NCBI GenBank assembly: GCA_035566435.1
Contig: DATMRF010000013.1
Span: 1-50,001, forward strand
Reading direction: 5' to 3'
DNA from: DATMRF01 sp035566435
Lineage (GTDB): Bacteria; Verrucomicrobiota; Verrucomicrobiia; Limisphaerales; UBA8199
DNA: 50,001 nt
Shown here: positions 23,832 to 31,723 of the stretch, piece by piece
Position numbering within the stretch: position 1 is the first letter of the stretch
Layout of the letters: every line of letters starts with the position of its first letter
Position numbers and translations under genes: made by a program
Notes under the pieces: generated by a model
What the model was told of the DNA's origin: nothing
Database searches by the model: none
What the model saw: the letters and a program-made list of their open reading frames with translations, nothing else

Positions 23832-25787
23832 ATGGATACACAGCGAGTATGTGGGAGTTGCGGGAAGCCCGTCGCCGAGGATGCCCCGCAGGGGCTATGC
23901 CCCGAATGCCTCATGAAGGCGGGCCTTGGCAGCGCAGCAGGAAACGAGGGCGTCGGCGATCCGGGGTTTATCCCTCCCGACGTTCATGCCATCGCTCAGC
24001 TTTTTCCGAAGTTGGAAATCCTTGAGTTGATCGGCAAAGGCGGCATGGGTGCGGTTTACAAAGCCCGCCAGCCGACGCTGGACCGGTTGGTGGCGCTCAA
24101 GATCCTTCCGCCGCGCCCTGGCACGGATCCGGGTTTCGCCGAGCGTTTCGCCCGCGAGGCCCGCGCCCTGGCCAAACTCAGCCATCCGAATATCGTCGCA
24201 GTCTATGATTTCGGCCAAGCGCAGGGTCTGCATTATTTCATCATGGAATACATCGACGGCCCGAACCTGCGGCGCATCGAGCAGGCCGGCAAGCTGTCCC
24301 CGAAAGAGGCGCTTCAAATCATCCCGCAGATCTGCGAAGCGCTGCAGTACGCGCACGACGAAGGCATCGTGCATCGGGACATTAAACCCGAAAACGTGCT
24401 GCTGGATAAAAAAGGCCGCGTGAAAATCGCAGATTTCGGCCTGGCCAAAATCCTGGGTTTGGAGGCGAAAGACCTGCGGCTGACCGGCACGCGGGACGTC
24501 ATGGGCACGCTGCATTACATGGCGCCAGAGCAGGTACAACATCCCCAGGAAGTGGACCACCGAGCGGACATCTATTCGCTGGGGGTAGTCTTCTACGAGA
24601 TGCTCACGGGGGACCTGCCCTTGGGCAGATTCGCGCCGCCCTCCCAGAAAGTGCAAGTCGATGTGCGTTTGGATGAAGTCGTGCTGCACGCATTGGAGCG
24701 CGAACCCGAGCGCCGCTATCAGCAGGCCAGCCAGGTGAAAAGCGCCCTGGAAACAATCGCTTCGCAGCCGGCGTCAACGCCGCCCGCGGGGGCCGACGCC
24801 AAACTGGAACAGCTTCGAAAGCAGGTTCGCGGACCGGCAATCGGGTTGCTAGTTACCGGGATTCTCAATTGGGTCCTCATGCCTTTCATCGTCATGTTCG
24901 GTTTGCCGGCGCTCTCGCGCATGCGCGGCGTGTCTCTGGCCCGCGTTCCCTTGGGTCACGCCGACCTTCTTGGTGTGGGACTTTCAAAGCTCGCGGTCCT
25001 GGGTCTGGTCGCCGTTCCTTTTATCTTGTGTAGCTTCCTTATCTACGCGGCCTTGAAAATGATCCGGCTCGAAGCTTACGGCCTTGCCATTGCCGCCGCC
25101 ATCGTCGCGCTGTTCGTCACTCCGGGCAACTGTGTTGGGTTCCCGCTGGGCATCTGGGCGTTGGTGGTTCTGACTCGCCGTGACGTCAGGGAAGCGTTCC
25201 AACAAACCCAGGCGGCAAACGTCGCTGCCGGCAACACGCCCGGGAAGCGGAGCGCACTGCTCTGGCTGATCCCTGCGGGGATACTGCTGATCCTGACTTC
25301 CTTTGTGCTCCTGCGGCAGCTCCATCCGCCCCTTTCTGAACCTGCCGCCACGACGATCTTTCTGAGATCTTTCGAAACCGGCGAGCGGCCGATTTCACTC
25401 GATTTGAACCGGGTCCCCGGCGGCGCATGGGCCGTGTCGTGCACCCAAACGCAAACTTTCAGGCTGTTTGAAGTGACCGACCCGGGCGTCCAGAACTGCA
25501 GGCTTATTTACCGCGCGAAAATGAAAACCGAAGGCCTGGCAGGCCGCGCCTACCTCGAAATGTGGTGCCGCTTTCCCGGCAAAGGGGAATTCTTCTCGCG
25601 CGGACTGGATAACGTCCTCTCCGGCTCAAACGATTGGGCCGCCTATGAGACGCCGTTTTTCCTGAAATTGGGCGAGCAGCCGGATCTGGTTCGGCTTAAC
25701 CTCGTGGTCGAGGGCGCTGGAAAGGTTTTTGTCAAAGACGTTGAGCTGCTGGCAGGGCCTGCGAATTCTTCGGACGGGGCGCGTTAA
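23832..25787 (+). CDS. Membrane-anchored Ser/Thr protein kinase with zinc ribbon
   Basis: A 651-residue Hanks-type kinase. The N-terminus has a zinc-ribbon-like CxxC...CxxC (Cys7, Cys10, Cys23, Cys26). The kinase domain spans ~60-330: Gly-rich loop GKGGMGAVY (68-76), ATP-binding Lys90 (VALKIL), catalytic HRDIKPEN (181-188), DFG (201-203) and an APEQ segment. Four transmembrane helices follow (~340-470), then a fifth near 480-500, and a C-terminal ~150-residue beta-rich domain (FRLFEVTDPG ... AYLEMWCRFPGKGEFFSRG) that could sit outside and sense a ligand. It follows the sigma factor gene in the same direction. The likely role is to couple an envelope signal to that sigma factor. The ATG at 23832 directly precedes the zinc ribbon; upstream in-frame codons have no support. 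Confidence 0.92.
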   Translation: MDTQRVCGSCGKPVAEDAPQGLCPECLMKAGLGSAAGNEGVGDPGFIPPDVHAIAQLFPKLEILELIGKGGMGAVYKARQPTLDRLVALKILPPRPGTDPGFAERFAREARALAKLSHPNIVAVYDFGQAQGLHYFIMEYIDGPNLRRIEQAGKLSPKEALQIIPQICEALQYAHDEGIVHRDIKPENVLLDKKGRVKIADFGLAKILGLEAKDLRLTGTRDVMGTLHYMAPEQVQHPQEVDHRADIYSLGVVFYEMLTGDLPLGRFAPPSQKVQVDVRLDEVVLHALEREPERRYQQASQVKSALETIASQPASTPPAGADAKLEQLRKQVRGPAIGLLVTGILNWVLMPFIVMFGLPALSRMRGVSLARVPLGHADLLGVGLSKLAVLGLVAVPFILCSFLIYAALKMIRLEAYGLAIAAAIVALFVTPGNCVGFPLGIWALVVLTRRDVREAFQQTQAANVAAGNTPGKRSALLWLIPAGILLILTSFVLLRQLHPPLSEPAATTIFLRSFETGERPISLDLNRVPGGAWAVSCTQTQTFRLFEVTDPGVQNCRLIYRAKMKTEGLAGRAYLEMWCRFPGKGEFFSRGLDNVLSGSNDWAAYETPFFLKLGEQPDLVRLNLVVEGAGKVFVKDVELLAGPANSSDGAR

Positions 25788-25829
25788 GGACGAGGCCGCC
25801 AGCCGGGTGGGGCCGTTTGTCAAACTTGG

Positions 25830-26003
25830 TTAATGACCAACGGTGGCCGCGCCCCCGACGGCGGTGATGGTCATGGGTTTTGAAATCGTCATGGTCTCGG
25901 CTGATGACCCGGGCTTGATGGCGATCGTTCCGCCGCTAGCCACGGCGCTCACGCCATTTGAAAGTGTGTTGTAAGGCTCAGAGAAGGTGCCAAAATAAAA
26001 GCC
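25830..26003 (-). pseudogene. Parallel-beta-helix type exoprotein, C-terminal fragment
   Basis: The frame ends GTFSEPYNTLSNGVSAVASG, then GTIAIKPGSSAETMTISKPM and TITAVGGAATVGH before the stop. Verrucomicrobial exoproteins often have this P-F-x-T-V-x-x-G-V-x-A-V / T-I-S-K-P-M-T-L unit near their ends (start of a right-handed beta-helix). Upstream codons to 26126 show no homology, so only the tail is left. Confidence 0.5.
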
Positions 26004-26115
26004 GAAGGGGCTGGAGTAGTTGAAGTTAATTCTTGAGTTGAATGACTGATGCCCTGATCCACGCGCAAGAGTTGTGCAGAACGTGAAAAAGCCACATCGA
26101 AAAGTGGAGCTCATT

Positions 26116-26292
26116 TCATTTTCCAAGATACTTCGAGGGATTGCGTATCCGGTCGAGCCGTTCGGCTTCGAGTATGTTCAGGGCGAACCGGCGCCGCCTT
26201 TGCCGCAGGGCAACCGCCACAGAACGGGGAAGCAGCCAGGCCTGTTTGAGAAGGTCAACCGCCGTGTAGCAAATGAGGCTAAATACGCACAT
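26116..26292 (-). CDS. Small basic hypothetical protein (58 aa)
   Basis: From ATG at 26292 to TGA at 26116: a hydrophobic start (MCVFSLICYTAVDLLKQAWL), an Arg-rich middle (RQRRRRFALN) and an EAERLDRIRNPSKYLGK tail. A good ribosome-binding sequence (AAGGGAAG) precedes the start by ~8 bp. It starts 5 bp after the stop of the SPFH fragment. The family was not recognised. It may be a small surviving gene of a decayed operon or a fragment of a larger protein. Confidence 0.35.
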   Translation of the reverse strand: MCVFSLICYTAVDLLKQAWLLPRSVAVALRQRRRRFALNILEAERLDRIRNPSKYLGK

Positions 26293-26296
26293 ATCA

Positions 26297-26425
26297 TCAT
26301 CTTCCCTTCAGGAAGGGCGCAGACAAATCGATGGGCACCGGCAGGAACGTGGTCGTGTTATGCTTGCTGGAAATTTCGCGCATGGTCTGGACGAAGCGGA
26401 GCGTGGTCCCATTCGTCTGGCCGTT
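26297..26425 (-). pseudogene. SPFH/band-7 (stomatin-like) protein, C-terminal relic
   Basis: The frame reads LRFVQTMREISSKHNTTTFL, then PVPIDLSAPFLKGR and stop (26297). This is the characteristic end of slipin/stomatin-type SPFH membrane proteins (helix with L-x-x-I, then S-T-x-x-F-P-x-P-I-D-L). The membrane anchor and SPFH domain are missing; codons upstream of ~26425 give no homology. Confidence 0.55.
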
Positions 26426-26594
26426 CGCGCCGCGGTTTCTTCCATACTTGAACTGTGGCGCCGCAGGTCAACGCTGGCCAATACTTTGTTAGTATTCTGC
26501 CATTAGCTTGAATCTATGGGTGAAAAGATGGGTGCACCGAAGCGATGGCGGGCAGGGCGGTTACCTGAAGCGGAAAGGCAAATTTCGTAAACTT

Positions 26595-27638
26595 ATGGAA
26601 TTACGTCAGTGCGGAATACATGATTTTAAGCTCCCCGTGCTGGGTATCGGCAGTTGGGCCTTTGGGGGCGGCGACTATTGGGGGCCTTGCAGCCAAGCCG
26701 ACGTGAATGAAGTGGTTTGGTACGCGGTGGAGCATGGCTGCAATTTCTTCGACACGGCGGAACACTATTACCAGGGTGGCAGTGAGTCCTCGCTGGGCCG
26801 GGCGATTAAAGGCATGGACCGAAGCAAAGTGGTGCTCGGTTCCAAAATCAGCCCCGCCAATACTGAGCCCCATAAATTGGTTGAGCATTGCGAAGCGAGC
26901 TTGCGGCGGCTGCAAACCGATTACATCGATTTGTACATGGTTCATTGGCCGATCACGCCGCATGCCATCCGGAGTTTCACCACCGAGCCGATGGCCACGC
27001 CCCCGGTATCCGAAGCGTTCGGCACCTTGATGGGCCTGCAACGGGCGGGAAAGATTCGCCATATCGGTGTGAGCAATTTTGGCCGCGTCAAGTTGGATGA
27101 GGCCATGGCAACGGGAGCGGCGATTGCCATCAACGAACTGCCCTACAGCCTTTTGACCCGAGCCATCGAACATGAAATCCTGCCATACTGTCATTCGCGT
27201 GGCGTCGGTGTGCTGGGCTACATGGCGCTCTTGCAGGGAATTCTCGGCGACGTCTATCCCACGTTGGACGATGTCCCGGTTTGGCAGCGCCGCACGCGGC
27301 ATTTCGACAGCCGTCGCACACCCCAATGCCGTCATGGTCTTCCCGGCGCCGAGGCGGAGACTGCCGCCGCTTTGCAAGCCATACGACTCTTGGCGCAAAA
27401 TAACGGCATGTCAACTCCGGAACTGGCTCTGAAATGGGCGATTGCCGGCAAAGGCATCACCAGTGCCCTGTGTGGTTGCCGCACGGTTGCTAAATTGGGG
27501 CCAAACATCAAGGCCGCTTCCGAGCCCCTTTCCCAAACTCTCAGGGAACAGCTCAACCAAGTGACCCAGCCACTGCTCGAGCAACTGGGACCGGGCTTTG
27601 ACTACTGGGAGAACCAGGCCAATGACCGGACTCAATGA
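26595..27638 (+). CDS. Aldo/keto reductase
   Basis: A 347-residue cytoplasmic NADPH-dependent (beta/alpha)8 oxidoreductase that interconverts sugar or other carbonyls and alcohols. The catalytic tetrad can be placed: Asp and Tyr in FFDTAEHYYQGG, Lys in VVLGSKISP and His in LYMVHWPIT. The N-terminal RQCGIHDFKLPVLGIGSWAF hairpin and GKIRHIGVSNFG motif are standard. The C-terminal tail GPGFDYWENQANDRTQ is shared with a relic at 37172-37294. Met at 26595 directly precedes the first hairpin; the frame opens earlier (26508) without homology. An MFS N-terminal stub follows 39 bp downstream, so the gene was once part of an uptake/catabolism operon. Confidence 0.9.
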   Translation: MELRQCGIHDFKLPVLGIGSWAFGGGDYWGPCSQADVNEVVWYAVEHGCNFFDTAEHYYQGGSESSLGRAIKGMDRSKVVLGSKISPANTEPHKLVEHCEASLRRLQTDYIDLYMVHWPITPHAIRSFTTEPMATPPVSEAFGTLMGLQRAGKIRHIGVSNFGRVKLDEAMATGAAIAINELPYSLLTRAIEHEILPYCHSRGVGVLGYMALLQGILGDVYPTLDDVPVWQRRTRHFDSRRTPQCRHGLPGAEAETAAALQAIRLLAQNNGMSTPELALKWAIAGKGITSALCGCRTVAKLGPNIKAASEPLSQTLREQLNQVTQPLLEQLGPGFDYWENQANDRTQ

Positions 27639-27676
27639 AGTTATGATGCAGATGAAAACGGTAAGCTGGCCAGCCC

Positions 27677-27790
27677 ATGATGATGCTCGTGCGTGAACGC
27701 AGGCGCTGGCTGATCGCCGGCTTGCTGTTTTTCATTTCCACGATCGCTTTGCTTGACCGGCAGACTCTCTCTGTTCTCGAAAAAATGTCA
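27677..27790 (+). pseudogene. MFS transporter, N-terminal stub
   Basis: MMMLVRERRRWLIAGLLFF then ISTIALLDRQTLSVLEKM is the cytosolic start and first helix of an ACS-type MFS transporter, with the D-R-Q-T-L-S-V signature seen in the intact transporter at 44665 (DRQVLSVV). Homology stops after ~37 residues and repeat copy B begins ~130 bp on. It was probably the next gene of the aldo/keto reductase operon. Confidence 0.65.
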
Positions 27791-27917
27791 TCATTTCGGC
27801 GGACGCGGAACACCGGGCCCCGGTTCGAGGCACCCTATGGGCGTTTGAGGTCAGGGCAGTGCTCCGAGTCAATTTGCGCATTGTCACCCCTTGCTGGCCA
27901 CCCTAGCCCCGGGGCTT

Positions 27918-28200
27918 GAGTCCAATTTCGGGTGCTTTGAGTCCCCGAGGCTAAAGGGCTTTATCACAGCCGAGGTTTCTTAAGAGCCAGTGGGTCGCCG
28001 CAGGGGAACTCGGGTTTAAAGACCGGAAGCTCCTGCGCCCTGAGACGCCCCAGCTCGTCCACCCAGCAAAGCGTCGCCACCAGTCCCAATGTTGGTGGTG
28101 CCGGTCGGTCGGGAATGAGGGCGTCAACAGTGTCAACACTGTCAACGGTGTCAAGAGCGTCAACACTGGGCGAATTCCTCCCGTTTTTTCGCACTCCGCA
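27918..28200. repeat. Dispersed ~280-bp repeat, copy B
   Basis: Direct copy of 22511-22789. It has five 9-bp units (28123-28167: GTCAACAGT, GTCAACACT, GTCAACGGT, GTCAAGAGC, GTCAACACT) where copy A has four, so the arrays differ by exactly one unit. The flanking blocks are almost identical, but the central ~60 bp (27993-28045) has diverged. It lies between the MFS stub and the DUF2007 gene. Confidence 0.85.
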
Positions 28201-28317
28201 TTCGGCGGAGCCGCCCGAAATCAAATCCCCGCCCTGGGTAAACCCCGGGATCGATTTCAGGCCTTTCCCGGCTGTCGTGTCCGGCGGAACTGGGGTTAGA
28301 TATGGCTCTGAAGCATT

Positions 28318-28677
28318 ATGATCAGACTGATGTGCTCCAGCGAGCTGAAGGAAGTCGAGGCCTTCAAGAGTGAGTTGTTCCGGGCCGGCATCCGTTCCGA
28401 AATCTCCAGTAATCCCGTCGCAAGCGCCCTCGGAATCGCCCGCCTGGAGATCCACATTTACGACAATGACCTCATAGAAGCTTCGAGGATCCAGCAGGAG
28501 TTCCTGGCGACGCGGACCAGGGGTGGAGCGTCAGAAGGATGGCAAAAAAGCAGCGCCAACGGCCGGGCCCGCCGCGAGGTCGTGGAGTTGCAGGTCGAAC
28601 CCGTGCGACCACAGCTCAGGGCGCCCGGTCGCCCTGACCCAAGCCCCGGGAGGCTACCAGGACGGCTCTGGCGTTAA
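28318..28677 (+). CDS. DUF2007-domain protein (possibly frameshifted into the next frame)
   Basis: The first ~65 residues (RLMCSSELKEVEAFKSELFR, AGIRSEISSNPVASALGIAR, LEIHIYDNDLIEASRIQQEF) match the small DUF2007 domain (putative signal-transducing, a ferredoxin-like fold). After LATRTRG the frame becomes Arg/Pro-rich without homology for ~50 codons. The overlapping frame that starts at 28523 carries a long coiled coil. One gene with DUF2007 plus coiled coil, broken by an indel near 28510-28540, would explain both, but two overlapping genes cannot be excluded. DUF2007 proteins have no established biochemical role. Confidence 0.6.
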   Translation: MIRLMCSSELKEVEAFKSELFRAGIRSEISSNPVASALGIARLEIHIYDNDLIEASRIQQEFLATRTRGGASEGWQKSSANGRARREVVELQVEPVRPQLRAPGRPDPSPGRLPGRLWR

Positions 28678-29302
28678 TCTGGCGCAGGCAGCGGTGTTGC
28701 TGGAGAAGGAAGTCGAGGAGATGCTCGCGCGCGACCATCAGTTGACCCAGCAATGCGCGGCTCTGCAGGCCCAGGTCAGAGCGTTGGACGAGTCCCAGGC
28801 GCAAGTTCAGGCCGAGCTGGCCCGGGCATCCTCGGACCGTTCGGCGGCGGAGCATAAGCTGGCGGAGGCCAGCGCCGCCCGAGGGTCGCTGCAAAGTGAA
28901 CTGGACAGCATGAACCTGCGCCTCAAGGCTGCTGAGCAATCGCTGGCCGCGGGGCAGAGCCGGCTCGAATCCCTGACTCGCGAGTTGAAACTCCAGCAAA
29001 CTAAAGCGGCTGACTTGAGCAAAGAAGTCGCTTCCCGGGACAGCCAATTAGGCGCGCTCGTCGGTTCCCTGGCGCAAACGCGTGCCGCCCTGGAAAACGA
29101 AAAGGGACTGCGTCAGGCCGCAGAACAAAAAGCAAGCGAACATGCCGCCGCCCGCAAATCGCTGGAAAAACAGGTCGACCATTTGGCGGAATTGCAGACG
29201 CAGCTCCAGGATCAAAGCCAGCAGGAGCGCGAGCAGATTCAAACCTACCTCGACGCGGTGAACAAGCTCCGCAGCCGTCTGAGCCAGACACTTCAACTAT
29301 AG
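28523..29302 (+). CDS. Coiled-coil protein
   Basis: A 259-codon frame (GTG start at 28523) that from about residue 55 to the end is one long heptad-repeat coiled coil rich in Ala, Gln, Glu, Leu and Ser (LLEKEVEEMLARDHQL, QVQAELARASSDRSAAEHKL, LTRELKLQQTKAADLSKEVA, RKSLEKQVDHLAELQTQLQD). No signal peptide, membrane segment or catalytic motif. The first ~50 residues are low-complexity and overlap the tail of the DUF2007 frame. It could be the C-terminal part of that protein. A structural or scaffold role is all that can be inferred. Confidence 0.65.
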   Translation: MERQKDGKKAAPTAGPAARSWSCRSNPCDHSSGRPVALTQAPGGYQDGSGVNLAQAAVLLEKEVEEMLARDHQLTQQCAALQAQVRALDESQAQVQAELARASSDRSAAEHKLAEASAARGSLQSELDSMNLRLKAAEQSLAAGQSRLESLTRELKLQQTKAADLSKEVASRDSQLGALVGSLAQTRAALENEKGLRQAAEQKASEHAAARKSLEKQVDHLAELQTQLQDQSQQEREQIQTYLDAVNKLRSRLSQTLQL

Positions 29303-29485
29303 CTAAAACACCTCCGACACCGAATTCCCCGCGGTTCGAGGCAGTTCCGGCAAAGGGTTCCAGTTACAAATATCCGAAGTTGAAGAAATAAGCTCGAAAA
29401 CAGTCAGCTTTGGCACCGCATCCAACAGACGGCGTTAAACTCGGGGCCATTCCGGCCGAGCCTTGAAAACCTCCAGCACCGACGT

Positions 29486-31618
29486 TTACCTGTGACCCGT
29501 AGCATCAACCAGGAATAAGATGGCATCTCCGCTGAATGGGGGGCTGAATGACTGAGAGGATGACCCGGCAGCAATCGGCTTTTCAGTTAGGATTGCTCCG
29601 ACCGCGGGGTTGAACCATTCGACTGCCAGCCGTCGCGAGTTGGACATAGCGGAAAGGTCCATAGTAAATGTTCCTCCAGCGGGAGCATAAGCCAAATACT
29701 CGGCGCCGACAGGCGGGGTTTGCGCAAGGCAATATCTTGTCGAACAGAGAGAACTCCTGGGGGTGACATAAGCCAGGTTGAGCTTGCGTGAGTATTGCAG
29801 GAGATATCCGAGATTGTTCCGGAAATTCTCCCAACGAAGGTCTGGCTTAGTGCCTATCCCGTTGACCGGAGACGGGCAGAGGTTCCGATTTTCGCGAGGG
29901 TAGTAGACCAGGTACGGGTCCATGAACAACACTTGATTTCCCGTGGTGAAGTTCTCCCAAGCATAATTTCGATTTTTTTGAGGCGTATCATTCCACATCC
30001 CGAAGTAACTGTGGTCGCTGTCATTAATGTTGACTTTGCAGGAAGGATTGCCAATCCCGCACGAATTGGTGGGAGAGGTCCAAGCCCACGGGGCGACCCA
30101 GTCGGCATCCGAGTTGTAGAGGATCGAATCCGTGGGACTGTCGAGCGTTGCGTATCCGATGGGGTGCTGCCAGGGCTTCCCGCGCTCATACCCCCGCACC
30201 AACGAAATCAAATGGTTATTCCACCAGGTTGATTTCATGGGAGCTTCCTCGGAAATAATCCAAAGCACATTCGGTAAGTCATTCAAGGTGTCAATGGTCT
30301 TCCTGACGTAGGCGTCCTGGACATCCGTGATGAAGTTGGTTCCTGTCATGGTAACCGAGGCAAGCCCGCTCTCAGCCCGTTCGCCACGGTATCCGTCATC
30401 CGCTCCGTTGACATTGTTGGGCGCCGAGAGAGGGTAACCATCGGTAGAACTGCGGAAACGCAACACCCATTCTCCGGTAAACAGATAGACCCCGGCATAG
30501 ATTCCCGCGCGGTTCAAGGCACCCGCCCGCGTGCGCAGGCGTTCAAAATAGCGGTCGTCGAATTTCGTCAAATCGAATTTCAATCCGCCATCGGTTGCCA
30601 ACCCGGGGCCCGTCCTCACCCAAGGATGTGGACTTACCGTGAAATCCGCAGGATGGGTGGGCGTGACTGGCAGGTTGCTGAATTTCGCTAGCTCAGTACG
30701 CCAGAGTAAAGTGAAATTGTGTCCGTGCGCCTTGAGGAAACTAACGAACGCGTCGAAGTCCAGGGGTTGGACAGAACCTCCGGTGCCCCAATCCTGCAGC
30801 GTGTTCCAGGTATGCGATCCGCGTAGGATCAGCGGACTGCCGCTCCCGTCCTCAAAGTAGTTGGGATTCCTGGAGGCTTTAAGCGGCCCCGTGAGCGGAG
30901 TTTGCGCAGCATTGATTTGCGCCCGAGCGGTCCCACCGAGACCTCTCGCTGTAAAGCTGGAGAATCCGAAATCCGAGTTGGAGTCGATGCCCTTGCCGTT
31001 ATTGCAGGCTAGGAACTCTCCGATCCCAGGATTGCCAGTTTTGAAGGTGTCATCTTTCACCCGCGCCTTCTCAATTCCGTTGATGTACACTGTGATGACG
31101 TTGGCTAAAATGGATGCCTTAAGCGTATCGCCGTTCTTCAGGCCATAATTCGTACCGCGTTTGTCAGCCAGGTAGGTGAATTGTCCGAGTGGGCCACCCC
31201 ACCTAACAATCTGCACATAGGAAGAATCGCTGTTTAGGCATCTGGCAAAGCATTCGTACCCGATGGTGCGGTGGGCCGAACTGTTCCAGCGCAAAAGGAT
31301 TCCAAGTTCCTGATTGCAGGAGGAGTCAGGCTTTCCGATATACACTTGGCCCCAGGCTTCCTGGTCCGGCGGGAACCCGGAAAGATGAGCGTATGAATCG
31401 TCGAACCTGTATTTCCCCGTATTGGTCCCGGTTTGATTGCCGCAGGCTATGCCCCCTTTCTTCGTGATTTGAGTCCAGTCGATACCGTGGTTTGTCCACC
31501 TTCCGCCCTCAGAGAGCGGGCTTTCAGGGCCGTCAAAGCGAGTGGTGTAGCTTTGGGAAAACCCAATGGTCGATAAACCGGCTGCAGCCAGCAGTAGCAC
31601 TGAAAGAAAACGTTTCAC
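29486..31618 (-). CDS. Secreted glycoside-hydrolase-like protein (LamG-like, apiosidase-type TIM barrel, collagen-binding-type C-terminus)
   Basis: A 710-residue exported protein. GTG at 31618 is preferred over ATG at 31645 because a GAAGGAAG ribosome site precedes it and the signal peptide (VKRFLSVLLLAAAGLSTIGF) follows directly. Residues ~20-215 are a LamG-type jelly roll (GQVYIGKPDSSCNQELGILL, TVYINGIEKARVKDD). Residues ~245-600 form a TIM barrel like that of DUF4038/GH140 proteins, with LILRGSHTWNTLQDWG at its entry and DLPNVLWIISEEAP, whose Glu pair sits at the usual acid/base strand. The last ~90 residues (EYLAYAPAGGTFTMDLSAMS, RRLAVEWFNPAVG) resemble the putative collagen-binding domain that ends such proteins. 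Substrate is unknown; GH140 members act on apiose in rhamnogalacturonan II. Confidence 0.75.
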   Translation of the reverse strand: MKRFLSVLLLAAAGLSTIGFSQSYTTRFDGPESPLSEGGRWTNHGIDWTQITKKGGIACGNQTGTNTGKYRFDDSYAHLSGFPPDQEAWGQVYIGKPDSSCNQELGILLRWNSSAHRTIGYECFARCLNSDSSYVQIVRWGGPLGQFTYLADKRGTNYGLKNGDTLKASILANVITVYINGIEKARVKDDTFKTGNPGIGEFLACNNGKGIDSNSDFGFSSFTARGLGGTARAQINAAQTPLTGPLKASRNPNYFEDGSGSPLILRGSHTWNTLQDWGTGGSVQPLDFDAFVSFLKAHGHNFTLLWRTELAKFSNLPVTPTHPADFTVSPHPWVRTGPGLATDGGLKFDLTKFDDRYFERLRTRAGALNRAGIYAGVYLFTGEWVLRFRSSTDGYPLSAPNNVNGADDGYRGERAESGLASVTMTGTNFITDVQDAYVRKTIDTLNDLPNVLWIISEEAPMKSTWWNNHLISLVRGYERGKPWQHPIGYATLDSPTDSILYNSDADWVAPWAWTSPTNSCGIGNPSCKVNINDSDHSYFGMWNDTPQKNRNYAWENFTTGNQVLFMDPYLVYYPRENRNLCPSPVNGIGTKPDLRWENFRNNLGYLLQYSRKLNLAYVTPRSSLCSTRYCLAQTPPVGAEYLAYAPAGGTFTMDLSAMSNSRRLAVEWFNPAVGAILTEKPIAAGSSSQSFSPPFSGDAILFLVDATGHR

Positions 31619-31723
31619 ATCACTTCCTTCGCATTTTTTGGACACTGTTTACTCGAGTCGTTTCACTATTTCGCTCTTTGGCTTTTCGAAGTCCACAGGG
31701 TCCAGCACCACAATCTCAGAAGA

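Noticed and set aside
14551..28167. CRISPR array
   Set aside because: The arrays have 9-bp units with no unique spacers, and no cas genes are present.
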